64,000 bases of DNA from Kitasatospora aureofaciens (GTDB taxonomy: Bacteria; Actinomycetota; Actinomycetes; Streptomycetales; Streptomycetaceae), in NCBI RefSeq assembly GCF_019192735.1, contig NZ_JAHTKP010000013.1:62001-126000 (forward strand). Reading direction: 5' to 3'. Made by a program: the position numbers and the translations under genes. The notes under the pieces were generated by a model that saw only the letters and a program-made list of their open reading frames with translations, was not told the origin of the DNA and ran no database searches. Below, in pieces: positions 37,744-46,214 of this stretch (the first letter of the stretch is position 1; each line of letters starts with the position of its first letter).

Positions 37744-37983
37744 TCAGAGCTCGCCGAAGGTGCCTGCATCGAAGCCGCCTGCTGCGAAGGCGCCGGCTCC
37801 GGTGGCGGTGGCGAACGCGTTCCAGGCCTCGGCGGAGAAGTGCAGTTGCGGGCCCTGAGGGTCCTTGGAGTCCCGGACCGCGACGGCCCCCGCGGCCGGC
37901 GTGGCGATCTCCACACAGGCCCCGTTGCCGCCGCTGTGACTGCTCTTCCGCCAGACCGTGCCGCTCTCGAAGGTGGTGCTCAT
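37744..37983 (-). CDS. DUF397-domain small protein
   Basis: 79 residues with the family core VWRKSSHSGGNGACVEIA and VRDSKDPQGPQLHFSAEAWNAF. The C-terminus is Ala/Gly-rich. It overlaps the preceding XRE/DUF5753 gene by four bases, the usual pair arrangement. It is longer and closer to the consensus than the other DUF397 protein in the window at 19679. Confidence 0.93.
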   Translation of the reverse strand: MSTTFESGTVWRKSSHSGGNGACVEIATPAAGAVAVRDSKDPQGPQLHFSAEAWNAFATATGAGAFAAGGFDAGTFGEL

Positions 37984-38843
37984 GTGTGGAATCCCTCTTC
38001 AATCTCTGCTATCAGTGACCGGCTCTCCGCCACACCGAGCGCCGCCGCCCTCAGGTAGTCGTAGAGACTGGTATAGCGGCGCACATCGGCCTCCTTCTCC
38101 AGCCAAAGATCACTCGTCACCCCTTCGAAGTAGACAACCGTCGAATCGGCTGACTCGGGGAACTCCAGCAGGGAGAATGTCCCGGTCATACCGGGGTGTG
38201 CGCCGTGCGAGAACGGGATCACCTGGATCGTGATGTTCGGGCGCTGGCTCAACTCCAGCATGTGCTTCAGCTGGTGGGCCATCACCTCGCGGCTGCCCAC
38301 CTCGCGGCGCAGGACCGCCTCGTCTATGACGGTCCAGAGACTGCCCAGCTGGTTCTCCCCGTGGACGCGGTCCTGCCGCTTCATCCGCACCTGCACCCGG
38401 CGCTGCACGGAGAGTGCGTCGGTGTCCGGCTGGGTGCCCTCGACGACGGCCTGCGCGTACTGCTCGGTCTGCAGGAGGCCGGGCACGAAGGAGGATTCGT
38501 AGGCGCGGATCGAGGAGGCCTCGGCCTCCAGGCCGATGTAGACGCTGTACGGGGTCGGCATGTCGTTGAAGTCGTGCCACCAGCCGCGCTGGCGGGACTC
38601 CTTGGCCATCTCCATGAGGCTGGCGCGCATCTGCTCGTCGGCCACGTTGTACACGTCGCAGAGGTCGCGGACGTCCCGCTGGCTGATGCTGCGGCGGCCG
38701 TTCTCCAGTCGGCTGATCTTCGACTGGGAGACCATCAGCCGGCCGGCCACCTCCTCCGCGGTCATCCCGAGGCCCTCGCGGAGCTTGCGCAGCTCCGAGC
38801 CGAGGCGTCGGCGGCGCACGGTGGGATTGATGTTCGCGGACAC
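37980..38843 (-). CDS. XRE-family regulator with DUF5753 domain
   Basis: 287 residues. The helix-turn-helix is RRLGSELRKLREGLGMTAEEVAGRLMVSQSKISRLENGRRSI; the DUF5753 domain shows WWHDFNDMPTPYSVYIGLEAEASSIRAYESSFVPGLLQTEQYAQAV and QRPNITIQVIPFSHGAHPGMTGTFSLLEFP. The frame opens at 38942, but GTG 38843 after GGAGGTCGAC gives the start MSANINPTVRRRRLGSEL. It is a strongly conserved streptomycete member of the family that includes developmental regulators. No ATPase gene is beside it, unlike the 19.9-kb locus. Confidence 0.92.
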   Translation of the reverse strand: MSANINPTVRRRRLGSELRKLREGLGMTAEEVAGRLMVSQSKISRLENGRRSISQRDVRDLCDVYNVADEQMRASLMEMAKESRQRGWWHDFNDMPTPYSVYIGLEAEASSIRAYESSFVPGLLQTEQYAQAVVEGTQPDTDALSVQRRVQVRMKRQDRVHGENQLGSLWTVIDEAVLRREVGSREVMAHQLKHMLELSQRPNITIQVIPFSHGAHPGMTGTFSLLEFPESADSTVVYFEGVTSDLWLEKEADVRRYTSLYDYLRAAALGVAESRSLIAEIEEGFHT

Positions 38844-39369
38844 GTCGACCTCCGGCCGGACCTCTGGTGAACGTTGGAACGGCAGTCCTCGGAACACTGC
38901 GGAAATTGGGACCAACCCCCCTGACTCGGAGCAGCATGTCACCTTGGGCCAGGTCGGCGCCGGGGAATCACAGGAGCGCAGTAGAACAGATCATCGGAAA
39001 AGCGCTTCTGTGAGACGGCGGATGCTCCCAGGTGGTAGTGCGGCTCAACGGCTCGGACCGGTACTGCTTCGGGCGAGCTCCCCGGCGGCGCATGTGCTGG
39101 TGGCACATGCTGCGGCAGGCTCCGCCGGGCGTCCCCGAGCACCCTGGCGGGGCCTCGGGGACGGCTGAGGGGCGGTCGCCGGGCGACTTCCGTCGCGGGC
39201 GACCGCCCCTCCTCGCTCCTGGTACTGCTGGCGGTGCGTCTGGTCGCTCAGCGACCACGGGCGGCGCGAGCGAGTCGGTGTGCGCCGTCGGGCTTGTCGC
39301 CGGGCGTGTTGTCCTCCGGTGCCGGGACGTCCTGGACGTTCCGGACGTCCCAGGCGCCTTGGACCTCCG
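38844..39369. other. 526-bp hairpin-rich intergenic region
   Basis: No convincing gene. Four inverted repeats are seen: GTCCCCGAG / CTCGGGGAC (39131-39162), GAGGGGCGGTCGCC and its complement (39167-39211, with an inner GCGAC-TTCC-GTCGC stem), TGGTCGCT-C-AGCGACCA (39241-39257) and GGGACGTCC / GGACGTCCC (39324-39351). The last is placed as a terminator for the GPP34 gene. A plus-strand frame at 39032 reads VVVRLNGSDRYCFGRAP but has a poor ribosome site and no domain, and I do not call it. Confidence 0.6.
39324..39351 (-). terminator. Hairpin after the GPP34 gene
   Basis: GGGACGTCC (39324-39332) pairs with GGACGTCCC (39343-39351), 18 bases beyond the stop of the minus-strand GPP34 gene. Confidence 0.55.
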
Positions 39370-40110
39370 TCAGCGGACGCCGACCCGGGAGGCGGCCGCC
39401 CGGCCGCCGGAACCCCGGCCCGCCGCGCGGGCGCCCGACCGTCCGGTGACCGTCCCGGAACTCTGCGGCGAACGGTTCTGCGGTGCCGGCAGGCCGTTCT
39501 GCACGTCCATCACGGCGTGCGCGACCATCCCGCCCAGCGGGTCGTACCGGATCAGGTCGCGCAGCCGCGACCGTGAGGACCGCCCCTCGTTGCCCGGGTA
39601 CAGGTGCTTGCCCAGGCCCACCGAGTGGGCCAGCGCGGCGAGCGCGGCCGTCCGCGGGTCCGGCGGCACGCCGGTGCGGATCGCGGTGTCCAGCCGCTGC
39701 TTGATCGCGGCGTTGGTGCAGTCGTCGGACGCCTGGTAGCGCGTCGTCGGCAGCACCCCGCACACCTGGCCGGCCACGGCGGTCACCATGCCGCAGCGCT
39801 CCAGGTGCGCCAGATACGTCTGCCGAAGCCCCAGTCGGGGCCCGCCGATCCAGTGCACCGCACGGACCGGACTGCCGCGTCGGCGCAGCAGTTCCAGTGC
39901 GTGGTCCAGAGTCGGGTCGCCGGTCGGCCGTGCGAGCACCACGGCGATCCGGTCTCCCTCCGGTACGATCCGTCCGGCCAGGGACAGCTCGACGAGCTGT
40001 GCCCCGGCAAGTCCGAGGTCGAGGGTCTGCGGCTGCGCCGTGGTACCCGTGGTCGGGTCCAAAGCGAGCAGCAAGAGTTCCTCGGGAACAGTTCTGCGGC
40101 TCTTGCCCAT
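39370..40110 (-). CDS. GPP34-family (Golgi phosphoprotein 3-like) protein
   Basis: 246 residues. The start MGKSRRTVPEELLLLALDPTTGT, then LGLAGAQLVELSLAGRI, RYQASDDCTNAAIKQRLDTAI and DPRTAALAALAHSVGLGKHLYP are the conserved segments of the GPP34 fold, known in eukaryotes for binding phosphatidylinositol 4-phosphate. In streptomycetes such proteins are common and of unknown role, perhaps membrane-associated. A Gly/Arg/Ala-rich tail follows. The ATG at 40110 has GGGGAGGCTTGG directly upstream; the frame is open to 40338. Confidence 0.88.
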   Translation of the reverse strand: MGKSRRTVPEELLLLALDPTTGTTAQPQTLDLGLAGAQLVELSLAGRIVPEGDRIAVVLARPTGDPTLDHALELLRRRGSPVRAVHWIGGPRLGLRQTYLAHLERCGMVTAVAGQVCGVLPTTRYQASDDCTNAAIKQRLDTAIRTGVPPDPRTAALAALAHSVGLGKHLYPGNEGRSSRSRLRDLIRYDPLGGMVAHAVMDVQNGLPAPQNRSPQSSGTVTGRSGARAAGRGSGGRAAASRVGVR

Positions 40111-40408
40111 CCAAGCCTCCCCGCGTGGATGAGAGACAGGGTGACGCCTCTCACACGGGCTTGTCGAGTACGCCTCCGAATCGTGACCTTGCGGTGAAGG
40201 CCGGGAACCGGGGGGCGCAGGCCCTGCGTCTGACCGGTGAACGGACCGCGATACGGCCGGGTGATGGCAATAAGGGCCGGTCGGGCGGGGTGTGCGCGGC
40301 CGGATCGGCCGGCGGTGGCGGAGACTGTACAGGTACATGGGGCGGGGCGTCGGCTTCCCGAAATCGGGTCTGCCGGTGCCCCGCCGGGCGTTGAGGAGGC
40401 TGGGTTAC

Positions 40409-42754
40409 GTGGGCGAGTCCCCCGACAGGGTGCTGCGGGACGGCGAGGGGAAGCGGGACCGCGAACGCGAACGGACCGGGGCGACCGCCCGCGCCGGCAC
40501 GGCCGCTGACGGGGCCTCCGATCTCTCCGCCGATGTCGCCTCCGACGTCTCCGCCGACGCGTCCGGCGAGGGGTCCGGCGACGCGCCGAAGGCGGGGGCC
40601 AAGGGTGGCTCGACCGTGCAGCTCCGTGTCCGGGATGTGGACAGCAGGACCACGATGCTGCGGCTGCCGGTGGACAACGCGACCACCGCGCTGCGGCTGC
40701 CCGAGGAGCTGGCGAAGCCGTCCGGCAGCGGGAGTTCCGAAGGTGAGGCGGACGAGCCGTCGGCCGAGGCTCCGGTGGAGGGGGAGAAGCCGGCGGCCGA
40801 GCGGAAGGCGGGCGCCGACCCGCGTCTCGCCATGCGGACGGGTGCGGCGAAGGCGGAGGACGAGGACGCGGAGGACGCGGAGGACGCCGAGGATGCGGCT
40901 TCCGAAGGCGACACGCCCGGGGACGACGCGCCCGAGGACGACGCGCCCAAGGACGATACGTCGAAGGACGACACGTCGAAGGACGACGAGCCCGCCGCGC
41001 CCGTGAAGCTGACCAAGACTGAGCCCGCCGAGACCAAGGCCGAGAACGCGGAGAGCGCCGAGACGGCGGCAAAGGCCGAGAACGCGGATAGCACCGAGAC
41101 GGCGACAAAGGCCGAGAACGCCGAGAACGCTGAGAGCCCGTCGAAGGCTGAGAAGCTGGAGAAGCCCAAGCCGCTCAGCACTCCCCTCGCCCCCGCCGCC
41201 GGCACCGTCCCCGAGCCGCCGGCCCCCGCCCCGCTGCCCGAGCCCGCCCCCGTCCCGGAGCCGGTGCCCGAGCCGCACCCGGCGCCGAAGCCCGTCCCCG
41301 AACCGGAGCCGCAGCCCGGCCCGGAGCCGCTGCCGAAGCCGGCCCCCGTGCCCGAGCCCGGCCCCACCCCGGCCCCCGAACCGCTGCCCACCCCGGACCC
41401 GCGGCCGATCCCGCCGGTCCCGCCGCTGCCGAAGCCGGAGCCGCTGCCCGTCCCCGAGCCGCTGCCGTCGCCGGAGAACACCGCCGAGGCGATGGAGGTC
41501 CTGGCGGCCCTCAACTCCCGCCCGGTCTCCCCGCTGCGCCGCGCGCTCAAGCGGGTCACCATCTGGACGCTCTTCCTCGCCGTGGTGCTCGGCGCCGCGG
41601 TCGTGGCCCAGCTGCTGCGCCCGCTGCCGGACGCGAAGGTGAAGATGACCGCCGCGAGCGGCTACAGCTTCCCGGGCGACCAGCTCGACCTGGCCTGGCC
41701 GGCCAAGGGCCAGTCCGCCGCCGAGGTGGTCGGCGTCGGCAGCCTCGGCAGCTCCGGTCCGGAGACCCCGGCCTCGATCGCCAGCGTCACCAAGGTGATG
41801 AACGCGTACCTGATCCTGCAGAAGTTCCCGCTGAAGAAGGGGGAGAGCGGACCGAAGATCACCGTCGACAAGCAGGCCGCGCAGGAGTCCGGCAACGTCG
41901 ACGAGTCGAAGGTCACGCTCACCGAGAACCAGGTGCTGACCGAGTACCAGGCCCTGGAGCTGCTGATGCTGCCGTCGGCCAACAACGTGGCCCGGCTGCT
42001 CGCCCGCTACCACTCCGGCTCCGAGGCGGAGTTCGTCAAGCAGATGAACGACACCGCGGCCAAGTTCGGCATGACCAACACCGCCTACGCCGACCCGGCG
42101 GGCTACAACGCGGACACGAAGAGCACCGCCAAGGACCAGCTGAAGCTGGCCGAGCAGGTCATGCAGGACGAGATCTTCCGGCAGATCGTGTCCACCCCGG
42201 ACACCACCTTCAACAACCAGAAGATCCCCAACACCAACAACCTGATCAACCCGAAGACCGGGGTCATCGGCGTCAAGACCGGCTCCAGCACCCCGGCCGG
42301 CGGCTGCCTGATGTGGGCCGCCTACAAGGAGATCGGCGGCGTGAAGCGGCTGATCCTCGGCGTCACCCTCGGCCAGCAGGCCACCTCGCCCAACCCCGGC
42401 GACGGGATCCTGCCGACCGTGCTGAAGGTCAGCGGCAAGCAGATCCAAGCCGCGCAGAACGGCGTGACCGGCCAGACCCTCGCCAAGAAGGGCGACGTTG
42501 TCGGCTCCGTGGACAACGGGCTCGGCGGCACGGTCCCGGTCGTCGCGACCAAGGACCTCGTCGTGGCCGGCTTCCCCGGCATCACCGGCACCCTCGCCCT
42601 GGACGCTACGAAGGTCGGCCACAAGGCGACTGCCGGCACCGAGGTCGGCACGCTGCGCGTGGGTTCGGGCGACAACAAGACGGAGGTCCCGGTGGCCCTC
42701 CAGTCGGACCTGAACCCGCCGTCCATCCAGTCCCGCCTGACCCGGACGCTCTGA
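40409..42754 (+). CDS. D-alanyl-D-alanine carboxypeptidase (S11/PBP-type) with long disordered N-terminus
   Basis: 781 residues. The C-terminal third is an S11 peptidase that trims the terminal D-Ala of peptidoglycan stem peptides: SVTK (nucleophile Ser in [12 protein letters not shown]), SAN in [13 protein letters not shown] and KTG in [13 protein letters not shown]. One transmembrane helix ([21 protein letters not shown]) precedes it. The first 390 residues are cytoplasmic and low-complexity: acidic blocks ([15 protein letters not shown]), [21 protein letters not shown] repeats, then a Pro-Glu-Pro run of about 90 residues. The GTG at 40409 follows GAGGAGG at nine bases; the frame opens at 40292. 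Confidence 0.92.
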   Translation: MGESPDRVLRDGEGKRDRERERTGATARAGTAADGASDLSADVASDVSADASGEGSGDAPKAGAKGGSTVQLRVRDVDSRTTMLRLPVDNATTALRLPEELAKPSGSGSSEGEADEPSAEAPVEGEKPAAERKAGADPRLAMRTGAAKAEDEDAEDAEDAEDAASEGDTPGDDAPEDDAPKDDTSKDDTSKDDEPAAPVKLTKTEPAETKAENAESAETAAKAENADSTETATKAENAENAESPSKAEKLEKPKPLSTPLAPAAGTVPEPPAPAPLPEPAPVPEPVPEPHPAPKPVPEPEPQPGPEPLPKPAPVPEPGPTPAPEPLPTPDPRPIPPVPPLPKPEPLPVPEPLPSPENTAEAMEVLAALNSRPVSPLRRALKRVTIWTLFLAVVLGAAVVAQLLRPLPDAKVKMTAASGYSFPGDQLDLAWPAKGQSAAEVVGVGSLGSSGPETPASIASVTKVMNAYLILQKFPLKKGESGPKITVDKQAAQESGNVDESKVTLTENQVLTEYQALELLMLPSANNVARLLARYHSGSEAEFVKQMNDTAAKFGMTNTAYADPAGYNADTKSTAKDQLKLAEQVMQDEIFRQIVSTPDTTFNNQKIPNTNNLINPKTGVIGVKTGSSTPAGGCLMWAAYKEIGGVKRLILGVTLGQQATSPNPGDGILPTVLKVSGKQIQAAQNGVTGQTLAKKGDVVGSVDNGLGGTVPVVATKDLVVAGFPGITGTLALDATKVGHKATAGTEVGTLRVGSGDNKTEVPVALQSDLNPPSIQSRLTRTL

Positions 42755-42776
42755 CGCCCTGAGAAGTACGGAAAGG

Positions 42777-42809
42777 GGAGGGGGAGCCGGCCGGACCGGC
42801 TCCCCCTCC
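42777..42809. terminator. Convergent terminator hairpin
   Basis: GGAGGGGGAGCCGG (42777-42790) and its exact complement (42796-42809) form a 14-bp stem after the carboxypeptidase gene; GCCGTTTCTTC follows. Confidence 0.85.
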
Positions 42810-42833
42810 GCCGTTTCTTCAGCGCGCGCCACC

Positions 42834-42942
42834 CCAACTGCCCGGCTCGGTACGGGTGCCCAGCCACCGGGCCAGCGGCGCCTCCTCCGGGGCCACCCTC
42901 GGCGGGCGGGCGGGCGGGCGGGCCGGTCGGCCGGTCGGTCAC
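42834..42942 (-). other. Possible small ORF interrupted by a (GGCG)5 repeat
   Basis: GTG at 42942 has an excellent GAGGAGG site six bases upstream and reads MTDRPTGPPARPPA before meeting five tandem GGCG units (42901-42920, minus-strand CGCC). Past the repeat the current frame runs on into the antisense of the carboxypeptidase gene, but the next frame gives RVAPEEAPLARWLGTRTEPG, then SWGGAR and a TGA just before the terminator. One repeat unit fewer would join the two. A small protein of about 37 residues, switched or broken by the repeat, is therefore possible. Confidence 0.35.
42901..42920 (+). repeat. Tetranucleotide microsatellite (GGCG)5
   Basis: Five perfect GGCG units followed by GG, within the start region of a possible small minus-strand gene. 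Its unit length changes reading frame. Confidence 0.9.
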
Positions 42943-43053
42943 GGGTGCCCTCCTCGGCCGCGGACGGGCGTCCGGGCGCCCTGATCACGAGGCTCCATGG
43001 CCACCCGGCGCCTGGGTGGCCGCATCCGGGAGCGATCGATGCTCCCGGTGGCC

Positions 43054-44586
43054 TCAGCCCGTCCGGTCGAGCAGCGCGAGGGTGACCCCGCCGAGCGGCG
43101 TCACCCGGTCGGGGGCGCCGTACCGCGCCCGGAATACCTGCGCCTGCTCCGGGGGGATGGCCGACAGCGGGTCCGTGGTATCCCCGAGGACCAGCAGCCA
43201 GATCCGCGGCCCCTGTCCCAGGCAGGCGGCCGGCTGCGCGCAGAGCGTCGGCGACAGATCCTCCGCCTCGGCCGCGCTCTCCGCCACGAACACCGGATAC
43301 GGACGGACGTCCGACGGCAGGTAGTAGCTGACGCCCGGCCCGACCATCGCCCAGCTCTGCTCCCCGAGCGGCACGGCCACCCCGTCCCCCGGCCGGTACC
43401 CGGCGGCGATCAGGTCGGCGGCGGCCCGGAACGGCTCCTCGGAATCCGAGTGCGAACTCACGTGGCGGATCGCAGACTGCTTCGGCAGTGCCGCCACCAC
43501 GGGTACCGCGAGCAGCCCCAGCGCCAGCAGCGCCCCGACCGTCCGGGCCTGCCGCGGCGTCCGGCCGCGCCGGGCCAGGCCCGTCACCGCCTTGTACACC
43601 GCCGCCAGACCGCCCCCGGCCAGCACCGCCCAGGCGGGCAGCGTGAACAGCAGGTACCGGTCGATGAAGTACGACGTGCCGCCCCGCGACACCACCCACA
43701 CACTCACCACCGGCAGCTCCGCCAGCAGCAGCGCCTGCCACGCCTGCACCCGCCGCCCCGGCAGCACCAGCGCCGGCAGCGCCAGCAGGGCGAGGGCCTG
43801 GAACACGTGCGGCGCGCCGGCCAGGTGCTCACCGAACCGCACCAGCAGCCGGAACGACGGCGTCTCGATCCAGCCCAGCTGCCGGTCCGACTGTCGGCTG
43901 CCCATGAAGACCACCGGCAGCACCGGCAGCGCCGAGACCGCCACCGCCGCCGGGAACTGCCACAGCAGCCGCCGCTGCACCGCCCCGCGCGTCTGCCACA
44001 GGTGCAGCAACACCACCGCCACCTGCCCGGCCACCGTGCTGAACGAGATCAGATGCCCCGCACCCGCCAACGCCATCGCCACGCAGTACGGCGTCCACCG
44101 CCGCCACCCCGGCCGCTCCAGCGCCCGCAGCAGGAACCAGGTGGCCGCCGCGATCGCGCACGTCACCAGCGCGTACACCCGCGCCTCCTGCGCGTACCGC
44201 GACACCTGCGGCACTGCGGCGAACAGCAGCCCCGCACCCACCGCCGCGACCCGCCCGCCGAACAGCCGCTCGGCGGACAGCGCCACGAATGCCGCCGCCC
44301 CGGCCATCGCCAGCACCGACGGCAGCCGCAGCGCCACGACGGAGTCCCCGAACACCACCGTCCAGCCGTGCATCAGCAGGTAGTACGCGCCGTTGCTCGC
44401 GTCTATGTGTTGCAGCAGCCGCAGCAGATCCGTCAGCGACCGGGTGGCCACCGTCCACGTCGCCACCTCGTCCCGCCACAGCTCCGGCGTCCCCAGCCGG
44501 TACAGGCCGACCCCGAGCATGACCACCGCCGGCCACAGCCACACCTGCCCCAGCAGTCGGCCGACCGGGTGCGCAGCAGGTCTCAT
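43054..44586 (-). CDS. GT-C fold membrane glycosyltransferase (mannosyltransferase-like)
   Basis: 510 residues with about ten transmembrane helices. The first periplasmic loop has PELWRDEVATWTVATR, the Asp-Glu motif of lipid-phosphate-sugar-using GT-C enzymes of the PMT/GT39/GT83 kind. A second feature is AQEARVYALVTCAIAAATWFLLRALE. The C-terminal part is soluble and extracellular (GYRPGDGVAVPLGEQSWAMVGPGVSYYLP). It probably mannosylates or glycosylates an envelope acceptor. ATG 44586 follows GAAGGAACCG. Acceptor and sugar are not deducible. Confidence 0.82.
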   Translation of the reverse strand: MRPAAHPVGRLLGQVWLWPAVVMLGVGLYRLGTPELWRDEVATWTVATRSLTDLLRLLQHIDASNGAYYLLMHGWTVVFGDSVVALRLPSVLAMAGAAAFVALSAERLFGGRVAAVGAGLLFAAVPQVSRYAQEARVYALVTCAIAAATWFLLRALERPGWRRWTPYCVAMALAGAGHLISFSTVAGQVAVVLLHLWQTRGAVQRRLLWQFPAAVAVSALPVLPVVFMGSRQSDRQLGWIETPSFRLLVRFGEHLAGAPHVFQALALLALPALVLPGRRVQAWQALLLAELPVVSVWVVSRGGTSYFIDRYLLFTLPAWAVLAGGGLAAVYKAVTGLARRGRTPRQARTVGALLALGLLAVPVVAALPKQSAIRHVSSHSDSEEPFRAAADLIAAGYRPGDGVAVPLGEQSWAMVGPGVSYYLPSDVRPYPVFVAESAAEAEDLSPTLCAQPAACLGQGPRIWLLVLGDTTDPLSAIPPEQAQVFRARYGAPDRVTPLGGVTLALLDRTG

Positions 44587-44740
44587 CGGTTCCTTCGATC
44601 GGCGGACGAGGTTCGAACACTCTCTCGGCAGGCTACTTGACCCGTCCTGACGCCCCGTCGGCACCCGTACCATCGGCCGCCACCCCCCACCCCACCCCGA
44701 TCCGGTACGCTGTGAACGGCCCTGTCACCACACGGCCCCC

Positions 44741-44813
44741 GCCTCAGTAGCTCAGGGGATAGAGCACGGCTCTCCTAAAGCCGGTGTCGCAGGTTCGAAT
44801 CCTGCCTGGGGCA
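44741..44813 (+). tRNA. tRNA-Arg (anticodon CCT)
   Basis: The 73-nt cloverleaf folds cleanly: acceptor GCCTCAG/CTGGGGC, D-stem GCTC/GAGC, anticodon stem CGGCT/AGCCG with loop CTCCTAA, T-stem GCAGG/CCTGC with TTCGAAT loop. The anticodon CCT reads AGG. The 3' CCA is not encoded. A GC hairpin (44823-44854) follows. tRNA-Arg genes are common integration sites, but no integrase is next to this one. Confidence 0.97.
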
Positions 44814-45320
44814 CAGATCGCAGAGGCCCTCCGCCCGCCCGGGTGGGGGCCTCTCGGCGTTCCGTGCCTGGTCAGGGCGGGGACGGGCCGAGCTGCGAGG
44901 GCAGCTGCGGTAGCTCGTCCTGAGCGGGGCCGCGATCTCGCGCTGGGGTGACGTTCCTGATCGCCTCGGTCAGCGGGAGCGGGGCGCCGGTGGACTCCTT
45001 CAGCCAGACCGCTTCCGCTGCGCCGGCAGCTGCTGAAGGACGGGCGGTGGCCGGGTGCGCCCGGTGAGGTGTTGCTCGACGCCGACACCGCGCGCCGGAT
45101 CGACGCTGCCCCCGGGGCCGACGTGCGGCTCGCCCGCGCGGACGGCTCCACCACCACCGCCCTCCCGGTCCTGGCCGCCCTGTCCCTGACCACCCTGACC
45201 GGCCTGACCGGCATCCTCCCCGCCCGCCGCGTCGTCCGGCTGACAGCCGTAGCAGCGATGCAAACAACCTGAGCCACAGTCACTCCCCGAGCTGGGCGCG
45301 CGACCCGGGCGGTGGTGCGC
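44814..45320. other. 507-bp region after tRNA-Arg: terminator-like hairpin and gene remnants
   Basis: Apart from a hairpin (AGAGGCCC 44823-44830 with GGGCCTCT 44847-44854) and a fragment resembling an FtsX-type permease (45018-45272), no intact gene is seen. Overlapping frames in the first 200 bases look coding-like but have no start or recognisable domain. Confidence 0.5.
45018..45272 (+). pseudogene. Remnant of an FtsX/MacB-type ABC permease
   Basis: The plus frame reads LRRQLLKDGRWPGAPGEVLL then DADTARRIDAAPGADVRLAR, which looks like the extracytoplasmic domain of FtsX-type permeases (GRWPxAPGEVxLDxxTA). After about 25 further residues it changes directly to LPVLAALSLTTLTGLTGILP followed by ARRVVRLTAVAAMQ, like the C-terminal helix and PARRAARL ending of the same family. 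The intervening transmembrane part is missing and no proper start exists. An internal deletion of a transporter gene is the simplest reading. The assignment is by pattern only. Confidence 0.45.
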
Positions 45321-46193
45321 TCAGGCCAGGGTGACGTGGGTGCGGGGGCCGGGTGGGAGGTGGGTGGGCAGGTCGGCGAGGAGGGTTTCGGTTTCTCGGG
45401 TGGTGCGCAGGACGGTGGGGTCGAGGGTGGCGAGGAGGACTTCGCGGCGGTCCTCGCCTGCCTCGGCGAGGAGGCGGCCGTCCGGGGTCCAGACTGCGCT
45501 GCCGCCGCAGGTGTGCCAGCCGCCGGTGGTGCCGATGTGGTTGGCGAGCACCGTGTACAGGGTGTTGTCGAGTGCGCGGGCGGGGAACCAGGTGCGGGAC
45601 TCGTGGTGGCCGTGGCCCACGCTGAACAGGGCGCCGACGAGGTAGGCGTGGCAGCCGTCCAGGGCGGCGGCGCGGGCGTGCTCGGGGAAGCCGGAGTCGT
45701 AGCAGACGCCGAGGCCGAGCCGCCAGCCGTCGAGCTCCAGGGTGCAACCGTCCGTTCCGGGGCGGTAGTAGTCGCGTTCGGCCTTGAACAGGTGCTGCTT
45801 GTCGTAGCGGGTGACGAAGGCGCCGTCCGGGCCGAACACGAGGGCGGAGACGCGCAGATCGGGGCCGTCCTGCACGGCGGCGCCGACCACGGCGGCCGTG
45901 CCCGTGGTGCGGCAGGCCTCGGCGATCGGCGCGAGGCGCGGATCGCCGGGCTGCACGGCGTACTTGAGCGGATCGCTGCTGATCAGCTCGGGCTCGTAGC
46001 CGGAGAGGAACTTCTCGGCGAAGAGCACCAGCCGGGCGCCGGAGGCGGCGGCCTCGCGGATCAGTTCGGCGGCGGTGGCCGCGTTGGCGGGGATGTCGCC
46101 GGCCACGGCCTGGGCCTGGACGGTGGCGATCGTCAACGGCCGTTCGGGGTAACGAGCGTGGGGCGCGACAGCGGGTTCCTGGGTACGGGACAT
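45321..46193 (-). CDS. Carbon-nitrogen hydrolase (nitrilase superfamily)
   Basis: About 290 residues. The catalytic Glu-Lys-Cys triad is visible: LVLFAEKFLSGYE (Glu), RYDKQHLF (Lys) and LGVCYDSGFPEHAR (Cys). The superfamily hydrolyses amides or nitriles of many small molecules; the substrate is not clear. The frame starts at GTG 46202 with an ATG at 46193; MSRTQEPAV from the ATG is preferred but the ribosome site does not decide. Just downstream of the next gene with only about 20 bases between them, so possibly co-transcribed with the PAP2 phosphatase gene. Confidence 0.88.
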   Translation of the reverse strand: MSRTQEPAVAPHARYPERPLTIATVQAQAVAGDIPANAATAAELIREAAASGARLVLFAEKFLSGYEPELISSDPLKYAVQPGDPRLAPIAEACRTTGTAAVVGAAVQDGPDLRVSALVFGPDGAFVTRYDKQHLFKAERDYYRPGTDGCTLELDGWRLGLGVCYDSGFPEHARAAALDGCHAYLVGALFSVGHGHHESRTWFPARALDNTLYTVLANHIGTTGGWHTCGGSAVWTPDGRLLAEAGEDRREVLLATLDPTVLRTTRETETLLADLPTHLPPGPRTHVTLA

Positions 46194-46214
46194 GCCTACC
46201 ACGCTAGACGGCCC

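Noticed and set aside
39032..39739. Plus-strand frame beginning VVVRLNGSDRYCFGRAP
   Set aside because: It has a poor start context, runs antisense into the GPP34 gene and shows no domain. A very short peptide cannot be excluded.
41000..41470. Repeats in the carboxypeptidase N-terminus considered as a separate gene
   Set aside because: The repeats are in frame with the peptidase and the membrane helix, with no stop; they belong to one protein.
44741..44813. attB/attL site with an integrated element at tRNA-Arg
   Set aside because: No integrase, no duplicated tRNA 3' end and no mobility genes are visible within the window.
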